From contig NC_082406.1 in NCBI RefSeq assembly GCF_004011695.2, positions 2,418,001-2,482,000 of the forward strand: a stretch of 64,000 bases of DNA, written 5' to 3'. Source of the DNA: Ascochyta rabiei. Its lineage: Eukaryota > Ascomycota > Dothideomycetes > Pleosporales > Didymellaceae. Both the position numbers and the translations under genes were made by a program. Every line of letters begins with the position of its first letter. Position 1 is the stretch's first letter. Shown here piece after piece: positions 20,898 to 29,626 of this stretch. Below the pieces are notes generated by a model. It saw only the letters and a list, made by a program, of their open reading frames with translations, did no database searches and had not been told where the DNA came from.

Positions 20898-22869
20898 ATG
20901 GCCTCAAGCGGCATCGACTATGTCCAGAATGGGCCCCTCGACAAAAAGGTCGTGTCTGTCGACGAAGAGAAGAGCTTCGAACCTCGCCGCAGCGATTCGG
21001 TTGGCTCTGTAAGACTCGTTCACGACAATACCCACCGAAAGCTCAAGAGTCGACACATCCAGCTCATCGGTATTGGTGGTACTATCGGAACTGCCCTCTA
21101 TGTCCAAATCGGTCGGGGCTTGATGAACGGCGGCCCAGCGTCGCTGTTCATTGCCTTCTCCTTGTGTGAGTCGTCTTTGCACGGGTCAATATGGGGCAAT
21201 AGCTAACACTGTACAGGGTGCACTGTGATCTTAGCGGTCACTGTCAGTGAGACTCCCTGTTGATTTTCCCTACGCAACACATCCCATCGCGACAATGCCC
21301 AAGCGTCCTCCAACGCCCAGAGCAACACATTCCACGCTTGTCCCGATGCGGAAGTCAAACTGACCGCAACTCAGGTATCGCCGAAATGGTCACCTTTCTG
21401 CCAATCTCGTCGCCCTTTATTCGGTTTGCCGGCCGCTTTGTCGACGATGCTTTCGGTGTTGCTGCTGGCTGGAATTTTTTTATCTTCGAGGCTGCACTCG
21501 TGCCATTTGAGATAGTGGCTTGCAATGTCATTATCAATTTCTGGAGCAATGCGGTGCCTGTTGGTGCAATCATTGCCATCGTCATCGTCCTCTATGGGTA
21601 TGTCAATTCCTGCACTGTGGGAACTAGATCGATGGTAAATTTGAGACTGACGCAACAACAGTGTGATCAATCTGATGGCCGTGAAATGGTACGGTGAGAC
21701 CGAGTTCTGGGCTGCCGTCGGCAAAGTCCTGCTCATCATCGGTCTCCTTATCTTTACTTTCATCTCCATGTTGGGCGGAAACCCCGAGAAAGACCGCTAT
21801 GGATTCAGGTACTGGAAGAAACCCGGTTCTTTCGCTGAGCTGTACTACACGGGCGACCTGGGCCGCTTCTTGGGCTTTTTGCAGTGCTTGATTCAGGCCT
21901 CCTTCACCATCGCTGGCCCAGACTACGTCTCTATGGCGGCCGGAGAGACCGAGAACCCAAGAAAGGTCATGCCTCGTGCCTACAACGCCGTCTTCTACCG
22001 TCTAACGGCGTTCTTCGTTCTCGGTTCCCTGGCTGTCGGCATCAACGTCCCATACAACGACCCTGAGCTGAAGGCCGCCTTCGCTGATGGCAAGCCCGGA
22101 GCTGCCGCTTCACCCTACGTCGTCGCCATGAACAGGCTTCGAATCGAGGTCCTGCCACACATCGTCAACGCTGGTGTGCTTGCTTCTGCCTTCTCTGCCG
22201 GTAACTCGTACGTCTACTGTGCGTCGCGCTCCCTCTTCGGTCTCGCGCTCGAAGGCAAAGCCCCAAAGGCCCTCACCAAATGCACCAAGCAGGGTGTGCC
22301 ATACCTCTGCGTCGCCGTGGTCCTCGCCATCTCGCTGCTATCGTTCCTGCAGCTGAGCGAAAACTCCGCCGTCGTCCTCAGCTGGTTCGTGAGCTTGGTG
22401 ACGGCCTCGCAGCTCATCAATTTCTCCGTCATGTGCTACACGTTCCTGTGCTTCTACAAGGCGTGCAAGGTGCAAGGCCTCGATCGCAACACGCTGCCCT
22501 ACACGGGCATCCTGCAGCCGTACGCAGCATACTACGCGCTGACAGCGACCTTCATCATGACGTTTGTCGGCGGCTACACGGTGTTTCTGCCGGGCTACTG
22601 GGACGTCCCTACCTTCCTCTTCTCGTAAGCATTTTCATTCTTACTTGCAGTGGTCAACTGCTCGCTAACGCGCTTCTAGCTACATGATGGTGTTCCTCTT
22701 CCCCATCATCTTCCTCGGGTGGAAGTTCATCAAGAAGACCAAGACGGTCAAAGCGCACGAAGCGGATCTCGTCACCGATCTGGCTGAGATTGAAGAGTAC
22801 CATCGTAACTTTGTGCCGACGGTCGAGACTAACTGGTTCAACAAGATGCTGGACAAGCTGTTCGGTTAA
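20898..22869 (+). CDS. Amino-acid permease, AAT/YAT family (DIP5-like)
   Basis: Five exons (20898-21165, 21217-21246, 21375-21597, 21662-22624, 22680-22869) give 557 aa; all phases agree. The first transmembrane signature is RHIQLIGIGGTIGTALYVQI. Later blocks include AEMVTFLPISSPFIRFAGRF, FEAALVPFEIVACNVII, the family motif YVSMAAGETENPRKVMPRAY, and NAGVLASAFSAGNSYVYCAS. About twelve hydrophobic segments lie between hydrophilic termini, the length and layout of a plasma-membrane amino acid/proton symporter. Blocks such as YVQIGRGLMNGGPASL are close to fungal dicarboxylic amino-acid permeases, but specificity is not determinable from sequence alone. Exon 2 is only 30 nt. The cytosolic C-terminus ends in NWFNKMLDKLFG. 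Confidence 0.9.
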
Positions 22870-23163
22870 GAAGGGCCCGTGCTGCGTGGGAAACGGAAGG
22901 GCGGCGGTAGGGTGTTTGGCTTGCTGTTGGTTACGCTTTAGATTGCTCCTCGTGCCCGGAAGGCGGGGGAGGGTGCGTCCGCTCACACTCTGTCGTAAAA
23001 GATACCCGTGTATACAATGGAGAATGCAACAAGTACATTCATGATCGATTGGTCTGGCAGATTGCATGCCTGGTACTCTTCGAACTCGTGACGTGACATG
23101 ACAACGCAGCAAAAGAACCAGGGTATCACTGCCTAAACGCCGCACACACCCAACAGTACTAAC

Positions 23164-24396
23164 TCAAAACAAGAAAGTAGGAATGTCGTCTAGATCTGTA
23201 CCTCTCCTCTCCTTCTTCCCACGTCCCTCTCGCTCCCGTTCGGCTCTTCTCTTCGCGACGCGATCGGCTATCTCCTTGCTGACTCCGCCAGTCTCTGCTG
23301 TGGCTCCCCACTCGTCGAGCAGATCCAGAGACCGGGGAGGCTTTGCGGGTCTCGTGGTTGTCGTCTGTGGTGTCCGAGACGATGCTGGGCCGGATGAACT
23401 CGACTGTGAGCATGGGTTGCTAGAACTCGATACCCGCGTCTCGCCTGGAGTGAACGTGGGTCGCGGCTTTATGTTGTGGTTTGGTGGCGTGTATCCGTCG
23501 AGCATGTCAAACGGCGTTATTCTTGGGGCTTTGGCGCGTGGTCGTGCGGGCGCTGTTTTCGCTGGCAGAGCGGGTTTGGCGAAGGAGGACGTTGCTGGCT
23601 TGGGAATGTGTGATGCAGCTGGCGGTGATCTTTTTGCTGTTGTGGGTATTGGTGCTACGACTTTGGGCTTTGGCACGCGCGGCACATCCAAGTCGTCGCT
23701 GTCTGTGTCCTGTGATTCGTTGATAGCTGGTCGCGGCTTTGCTATCGTCGATGTAGGTCCGCTTGGTTGAGGGCGATAGGAAGCTCTGTCTTCTTCGCTT
23801 TCGTCGCCTTGTGAGGCGAATACATCTCTGATCGCCTTCCTCTGCTTGCTGTCCTGCACCTTGGCCCTCTCTTTCATGGCGCCTCCTACCGAGCGTTTTG
23901 CGCCTGCTACAACAGGTCTCGCGACCTCAGCTTCTTTCTTCTTCGCCTCAATACTCGCTTTCAGCCTGTCGTACTCCGCAATGTGTAGGTGTCTTGTGAA
24001 CAGTTTTGCGGTCTCTAAAAACTCATCTTCGACCATCATCCATTCATCGTCCCGCAGATCGAACTTCGACACACCCTTGCGCATTGGCTCGGTGTGGGGG
24101 AGTGCATAGTCGGTCAGCAGTGGTGGTGACGACGACAGCGCTCGATCTTTGGGGTTCGTATTCTTCGACTGCTTGGTGCGCGGTGTCGATGGCTCCTCAG
24201 GAAGATCCGGAAGAAATTCTTCCGAATCTGAGGCTGCTTTTGACTTGCCTTTGTCCTTGCTGCTGGCGAGAACAGTCCCGTGGAAGAAGTCATCGTCGAT
24301 GTCATCTGGGATCCTGGACGTTTTGGGCGGGCGAGATGGTGGCTTCACCGTTTGAGTGCGACTTGCGTTGCTCTTCCAGGGCAGTTGTCGCGGCAT
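23164..24396 (-). CDS. Conserved fungal protein of unknown function
   Basis: This single exon encodes 410 aa. Most of it is disordered (Ser/Pro/Lys-rich), with one apparently folded block at roughly 90-150: SKFDLRDDEWMMVEDEFLET followed by AKLFTRHLHIAEYDRLK, which I associate with an uncharacterised Pezizomycotina family. Other short conserved-looking pieces are ITPFDMLDGYTPP and, near the end, SLDLLDEWGA followed by a basic helix (EIADRVAKRRAEREREGRGK). The acidic DDIDDDFFHGT near the N-terminus and basic patches suggest a nuclear protein, but that is inference. Its 3' end faces the permease (294 nt away) and its 5' end is divergent from the kinase gene. Confidence 0.75.
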   Translation of the reverse strand: MPRQLPWKSNASRTQTVKPPSRPPKTSRIPDDIDDDFFHGTVLASSKDKGKSKAASDSEEFLPDLPEEPSTPRTKQSKNTNPKDRALSSSPPLLTDYALPHTEPMRKGVSKFDLRDDEWMMVEDEFLETAKLFTRHLHIAEYDRLKASIEAKKKEAEVARPVVAGAKRSVGGAMKERAKVQDSKQRKAIRDVFASQGDESEEDRASYRPQPSGPTSTIAKPRPAINESQDTDSDDLDVPRVPKPKVVAPIPTTAKRSPPAASHIPKPATSSFAKPALPAKTAPARPRAKAPRITPFDMLDGYTPPNHNIKPRPTFTPGETRVSSSSNPCSQSSSSGPASSRTPQTTTTRPAKPPRSLDLLDEWGATAETGGVSKEIADRVAKRRAEREREGRGKKERRGTDLDDIPTFLF

Positions 24397-24969
24397 TGTG
24401 CTGGCCTACAAGGCCTATCAAACGTTGATAACACCAGAAATTCGAGGGCCGATTCACGTCAAGCATGTTTCAGTATCGCTGATGAGAGCTGGACATTGTC
24501 GTTCCATCGCGTAGGTGCTGCTTCCAGAGGCGTCACGCACGTGCACGCGAAGTGGAAGCGGTGACTAGCCCCGCTTCTGCCTAGTCTGGCTCTCGCTAAA
24601 CCACGTCACTCAAACCTCCAGATGAACATTGCTGTGCGCCCTTCCGGCGCATCTCGAAGCCCGAAAGAGCCACGTTCCTTTTCCATTGTATTCTGAGACA
24701 TTCCAACCCCATGTGTCTTTAGAGATCTCGAAGGGCCTTCACAGATGGAGGTCACTTCCCTATCTGGCCGCCGACAACGAGCAGGTTCTCATCTGTCGCT
24801 GCAGCCGTACAAGGGAACACATAACAACGACAAAGTACACTATCAACCGACCCGCCCAACCCAGCCGCACTAGGCCCCACGACTCGGATCTCAAACACCA
24901 CTTGAATGAAGCACCTGTGGAAGCATTGACAAAGGGCACCCTGGCCATTGACAGTTTCTACATCTCGCG
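24397..24969. other. Divergent promoter region
   Basis: 573 nt between the starts of the unknown protein and the kinase. Small ORFs only; one of them (24629-25126) runs into the kinase gene in another frame and is not credible. Confidence 0.5.
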
Positions 24970-27030
24970 ATGTCTATGTTTCGCAGGCCTGGAGAATCCT
25001 CATCGTCGTCTTCTTCAGAGGCTTCCTATGACCGAACGGAGGATGAAGAGCCGGAATCGTCTCGCCAGAATGGCTTTTTGTCCCGCATCAACACATTGGA
25101 ATCAGGTGCATCTGGAGTACCTGTAGATGCGCAGCGCCCATCTCTTGCAGAATTGAGGCAAGAATCGGCCCAAGATGTGCGAAACATTATGCTTCATGCA
25201 ATGCTGGAGGAGAAGGCCATTGCAGAAGCTGCAGCGCGGCTGAAGACAGACCCCACCGATCCGGAGGCTCAGAGGCAGGGTCGAGAAGCGTACCAACGGC
25301 TTGCTCGTCAATTGTTTGACGACAAGTATGCCAGCGACGAGTTCCGAAGTCATCGTAAGCAGGCGCAGCAAGGTATCAATACACTGACTAGCAGCCATCT
25401 GCAAACACTGTCCACAATCCCGCAAGATACTCAAGCGTTGGTCATGCACCACATGCAAGGTAACGCCGTGCCTGCACCACAGCCGCCGCTTCCTGGTATC
25501 GAAGTTCTGTCAGGCCTGCACTCACCGGCGGGATTGTATCTACGCGGGTATCCGGACTTGCAAAATGACCGCTATGTGCGAGACTTCTCGGAACTCGAGG
25601 TTGTTGGTAAGGGTGGCTACGGCAAGGTCTACAAGGTCAAGCACAAGCTCGATGGATCGTTTTACGCAGTCAAGCGTATTCCTGTGCCCCCTGCCAAGCT
25701 AGCAAAAGTTCAGCAGCAAGGGCCGGAGGCGTTGAGCAGCATGTTGGAAGAAGTACGGTCTTTAGCCCGCTTCGACCACGCAAACATTGTCCGTTACCAC
25801 AATGCATGGCTGGAATTTACAACACCACCTACGGAAAGGCCGTTTGTACCAATGACGACCGTCGTACGAGATAACCGGCTGCTCGAGGATCCTGCAAACT
25901 TCTCTTCGAGCCCCTCGGACGTGGACTATCTCCAGAAGAAGATGGACAGCATGCAGTTTGAGGAGCCATCAGCCAACTCTGGCGCAGACATTGTCTTCGA
26001 AGCAAGCGACACTGGCGAGGGAGACAACTCAAGGGGCAACGTGGACCACCTGTCCCTTCGAGAGCAGCTGAGCGTCAAGCGAAAGAAACGGCGTAGCAGC
26101 CAGGCCAGCCAGGCTACGATTGCGACTGTGTCGTCTACAAGGTCTCGCATGAGCGCCGTGGAGGATGTTTCCGAGGATTTCGATGACGAGGACGTTGAGA
26201 TGATCCCTCGACGACACATGCCCTCGTCGCAGGACCTCACGACGGATCTGTCGGACAGCATGGTCTCACACAGCGATGGGCCGGCAGGGCCTCTTGTCAA
26301 GACGCGAGCGAGCGGCCCAGTCCTGACGCTGAACGTGCAGATGTCACTGTATGAGAGCAGCCTCGCCGCGTTCCTCTCGCCCGAGCGCACGTCGTTGTCG
26401 AGCCAGGCCGAAGTGAGGCACTGCTTCCACGCATGCGTATCGTGGGAGCTCCTGAGCAACATCCTCGCGGGGGTCGAGTACCTCCACAGCCAAGGCGTGG
26501 TGCACCGCGACCTCAAGCCAGCCAACGTGTTCCTCTCGCTCAGCACGGGGCGGCGGGGACCATACGGGTCGGTGGATCTCTCGTCGTGCAAGGCGTGTCC
26601 GGAGCGGGCGTGCGTGCACGTGGTACCGCGGATAGGTGATTTTGGCCTCGTGGCCGCGCTCGACGAGGCGAGCAGCACCGAGTCCCGAAACAGCAGGGCG
26701 GCGAGCACCAAACCCGTGGGCACGGAATTCTACCGCCCGTCGACGAGCAGCCGCAACAGCGACAAGCTGGACGTGTTCGCGCTCGGGGTCATGGCCGTGG
26801 AGCTGCTGTGTCCGTTTGGCACGCGCATGGAGCGCAGCGCCACGCTGTCGCGACTGCGGCACGGCGCGTTTCCCGACGGCTTCGCGGCGCGCTTGGGTCC
26901 GCAGGGCGACAGGGCGCAGCAGCTGATTGGCGCCATGGTGCTGGCGGACGAGCAGCAGCGCATGGGATGCGAGGAGGCGCGTGGCGAGGTGGCGAGGTTG
27001 GTGGAGGCGTTGCGCGGGAGCAGCTGTTGA
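24970..27030 (+). CDS. eIF2-alpha kinase-like Ser/Thr protein kinase
   Basis: An intronless gene of 686 aa. The N-lobe has the glycine loop GKGGYGKV (213 onward) and the ATP-binding lysine K235 (YAVKRI). A long, mostly disordered insert of about 150-200 residues follows, a hallmark of eIF2-alpha kinases. The C-lobe has HRDLKPANV (H512, D514) and DFG at 557-559, then DVFALGVMAVELLCPFGTRM and ERSATLSRLR; the PFxTxMER element is characteristic of the family. A conserved N-terminal region (MLEEKAIAEAAARLKTDP, later GINTLTSSHLQTL) precedes the kinase domain, with no RWD or tRNA-synthetase-like domain, so it is not GCN2. It resembles the second, HRI/IfkB-type, fungal eIF2-alpha kinase. The activation segment is short and shows no clear A-P-E motif after GTEFYRP. 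Confidence 0.78.
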   Translation: MSMFRRPGESSSSSSSEASYDRTEDEEPESSRQNGFLSRINTLESGASGVPVDAQRPSLAELRQESAQDVRNIMLHAMLEEKAIAEAAARLKTDPTDPEAQRQGREAYQRLARQLFDDKYASDEFRSHRKQAQQGINTLTSSHLQTLSTIPQDTQALVMHHMQGNAVPAPQPPLPGIEVLSGLHSPAGLYLRGYPDLQNDRYVRDFSELEVVGKGGYGKVYKVKHKLDGSFYAVKRIPVPPAKLAKVQQQGPEALSSMLEEVRSLARFDHANIVRYHNAWLEFTTPPTERPFVPMTTVVRDNRLLEDPANFSSSPSDVDYLQKKMDSMQFEEPSANSGADIVFEASDTGEGDNSRGNVDHLSLREQLSVKRKKRRSSQASQATIATVSSTRSRMSAVEDVSEDFDDEDVEMIPRRHMPSSQDLTTDLSDSMVSHSDGPAGPLVKTRASGPVLTLNVQMSLYESSLAAFLSPERTSLSSQAEVRHCFHACVSWELLSNILAGVEYLHSQGVVHRDLKPANVFLSLSTGRRGPYGSVDLSSCKACPERACVHVVPRIGDFGLVAALDEASSTESRNSRAASTKPVGTEFYRPSTSSRNSDKLDVFALGVMAVELLCPFGTRMERSATLSRLRHGAFPDGFAARLGPQGDRAQQLIGAMVLADEQQRMGCEEARGEVARLVEALRGSSC

Positions 27031-27480
27031 TCTACCTTGACAAGCAGCCTGGTGATTTTGTGAGCCGTTGAGATGAATTCACAATCGTTGTACATGTACA
27101 GATCCACCTAGAAAGAGCGCTAGAGTGTTGGAAGACGCGTAGTACCATGGAGCGATTCATAAAGATGTTGATCACGTGGAAATAAATAAGAATCTACCTA
27201 GACACTTCAGAAGTAGCTTGATGATTTTCAGAGCGTCGAAGCGCTGAGATGGATGGAGTGGTCGTGCATCTATTTCGTCAAATACAGGTATCGAGAAGAA
27301 TAGAATCTAGCTGTTGGATTCTATTGGACATGTATGGATCTATCCCGGCATACAAGACTGTTCTTGGGTGCGGATCGTTGATTGACTCTAGATGAACCAT
27401 TGAGTGCAGCTGGGGTGCAGTGCGGGGTCTTGAGGGTGCACTGCACTGTACCGTGGCATACCGTGGTGTAGGGTGTTGCA

Positions 27481-27530
27481 CTGGACTGGACTGGACTGGA
27501 CTGGACTGGACTGGACTGGACTGCACGGCA
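27481..27530. repeat. Pentanucleotide microsatellite (CTGGA)10
   Basis: Ten perfect head-to-tail copies of CTGGA, followed by CTGCA. Perfect copies suggest a young or unstable locus. Confidence 0.97.
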
Positions 27531-27599
27531 GTCAGCACGACGGCGGGGCAAGTGTGGACCGGCATGTTCTCGTCGGGCGGAAGGAGCCAAGGGAATGCC

Positions 27600-27966
27600 T
27601 TGTCTTTTCTTTTATTGAATGTCTTGTCTTTCCTTGAACGTCTTTTCTTCCATTGAATGTTCTCTTTCATTGAATTCTTCTCTTTCATTGAATTCTGCTC
27701 TTTCATTGAATGTCTTTTCTTTCATCGAATGTCTTTTCTTTCGTTGAACGTCTTCTCTTTCATTGAATTCTTCTCTTTCATTGAATGTTCTCTTTCATTG
27801 AATTCTTCTCTTTCATCGAATGTATTTTCTTTCCTTGAATTCTTCTCTTTCATTGAATTCTTCTCTTTCATTGAATTCTTCTCTTTCATTGAATTCTTCT
27901 CTTTCATTGAATGTTCTCTTTCATTGAATGTCTTTTCTTCCATTGAATTCTTCTCTCATTGAATGT
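27600..27966. repeat. ~18-bp minisatellite, about 20 copies
   Basis: Head-to-tail copies of a unit close to TTCTTCTCTTTCATTGAA (18 nt), with 17- and 19-nt variants containing GAATGTTCTC or GAATGTCTTTT. One strand is pure pyrimidine-rich apart from the ATTGAA core. The array ends within a few bases of the RRP42 stop codon and so should be transcribed as its 3' UTR. Confidence 0.92.
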
Positions 27967-27968
27967 CT

Positions 27969-29080
27969 TCACCCAACCTCAATCGCTGCCAGCGCGCCGA
28001 TAACGTCGTCGGCCACGCCGCCCTTCTCGACGACCATCTTGGCGACGTGGCTGACGAGGCCGCGCTTCATGCCGCCGCGCGGGGGCGTCCAGACGCCGGT
28101 GGTAGCGAGCAGCTCGCGCAGGGTGAGGGCGTGGGCGCTGGATTCTGGGGCGGCACCGCCGGTGGCCGAGTTCATGCTGTTGGGGACCGCGGGTGGCGTC
28201 AGGTGGCTCGGGGGGTCGATTGTGCGGATGGAGAGGATCTTGGAGGAGGCGGCGGACGAGGTGCTCGTGCAGGCGATGGCCAGCACGGCGTCGGCGACGG
28301 CCAGCTCCTCCTTGCAGGGGTCGAAGATGATGTTGGGGCCGACGGCGATGGCGAGGATGATGACGGGCGGCGTGTGGCGAGTGCTCGAGTGCGGGTACAG
28401 GGGCGAGGCGGCGGCCCAGTCGTCGTCGAAGAGCGGGTCTTCGTCCTTGTCCGACTTGAGGGCGGGCAGGTGGGCGGTGAGGAGGGCGAGGTGGGTGGTC
28501 ATGGACAGGAGGGCGAGGGGGTAGGAGAGGGGCGGGGAGAGGAGGAGGATCTGGGCTGGTTAGCTGGGGGGGGTATTGGCGCAGTGGATGGAGGCGGGCG
28601 CACGTCGACGAAGAGCTTCCAGTGGAAGCGGGGGTTGATGTAGAGGCTGTCCTTGAGCGCTCCGCTCGCGAGCAGGCTCTCGGTGAGCATGGAGGCGAGG
28701 AAGACGGGCAGGGCGTCGTCGTCGCGGAAGCCCGGGAGCTCGACGCTCACCTCTACCCACGCGTTCTGGCCGAGTGGGTTGGGGTCGCTGCTGTGCCCGC
28801 CATGGCTCCCGTCGAGGCCGTGCTGCTCGCGCAGGAGCGGCGGGTGCGGGGTGCGCTCGACCTCGGCCTTGACGCCGACCAGGGCCTCGGTGCCGTCTTC
28901 GAGGGCGATGCGGGCGCTGCCGTTGGCCGTGGGCAGGACGTCGTACTCGGCGCGCATGGAGCGGAAGTCGCGCGGGCCCTTTGTGGCGTCGAGGCGCAGG
29001 GGCGGGGACTGGGTGAGGGCGGAGCGCAGGAACGACAGCTCGGCGGGCGAGAGGTTGACGAGGGCGGCCTGGGGCGGCAT
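27969..29080 (-). CDS. RRP42: Exosome core subunit RRP42 (RNase PH fold)
   Basis: Two exons, 29080-28604 and 28550-27969 (53-nt intron, phase 0, joining LFVD to ILLLSPPLSY), encode 352 aa. Diagnostic strings are LSPAELSFLRSAL near the N-terminus, YDVLPTANGSARIALEDGTE, the acidic VEVSVELPGFRDDDALPVFL, ASMLTESLLASGALKD, then DPLFDDDWAAASPLYP and PCKEELAVADAVLAIA. This is the RNase PH-type ring subunit of the RNA exosome that pairs with MTR3/RRP43-type subunits; eukaryotic RRP42 is structural rather than catalytic. I chose ATG 29080 (MPPQAALVNLSPAEL); the upstream open frame to 29389 runs through promoter repeats. The gene is very GC-rich. Confidence 0.92.
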
Positions 29081-29626
29081 GCTGGGGAGGGGAGGGGAGG
29101 GGAGGGGAGGTGAGGCGAGGGCGAGGGCGCGGGCGAGGGCGTGGGCGCGTGGTGCCGTGCTGGCGGGCGGTGGTGAGGCGGTGGGAAGCTCTGCACTTTT
29201 GTTGCGGGCGCGCGGGCACGGGCGAATCAGCGGCCGACGGCTGTGTTGTCTGTGCTGTCTGTGCTGTCTGGGCTGTCTGGGCTGTCTGGGCTGTCTGGGC
29301 TGTCTGGGCTGTCTGGGCAGACCGCTCGGACGCGCTTGACAGGAGCGGTCGATGTCCTGCTTGACGGGTTGACGGCTGGAGAGCTTCACTCAGACTTTGC
29401 TACCTTCACAGCTTCCCCTCGACCTGTTCATCACCCGCCGGGGCCAGCCAACATCACCAGCCACGCGATGCTGCGGTAATTGGCCCGCCTGCCTGTCACG
29501 CCTGCCTGTCACGCCCACGACGCCCACGACGCCCACGACGCCCACGCCCACGCCCACGTCACACAACACCGCCACACCGCCACACCCTCCCCCTCCGCCC
29601 TCCGCCCTCCCTCCCCCTCCCTCGCC
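29081..29626. promoter_or_regulatory. Bidirectional promoter RRP42 / MCH1 with short tandem repeats
   Basis: 546 nt between divergent start codons. It holds purine tracts (29085-29110), a 9-bp tandem repeat listed below, and a run of CCCACGACG-like units at about 29512-29560. No gene is supported here although frames stay open because of the high G+C. Confidence 0.6.
29250..29318. repeat. 9-bp tandem repeat CTGTCTGGG
   Basis: About seven copies of CTGTCTGGG (first copies vary as CTGTCTGTG) in the divergent promoter of RRP42 and MCH1. Confidence 0.88.

Larger units (their letters stand above)
27031..27968. other. Convergent, repeat-filled intergenic region
   Basis: 0.94 kb between the kinase and RRP42 stop codons. 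The first ~430 nt is unique and A/T-moderate; the rest contains two tandem arrays listed separately. ORFs drawn across the repeats are products of the repeat period. Confidence 0.6.
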
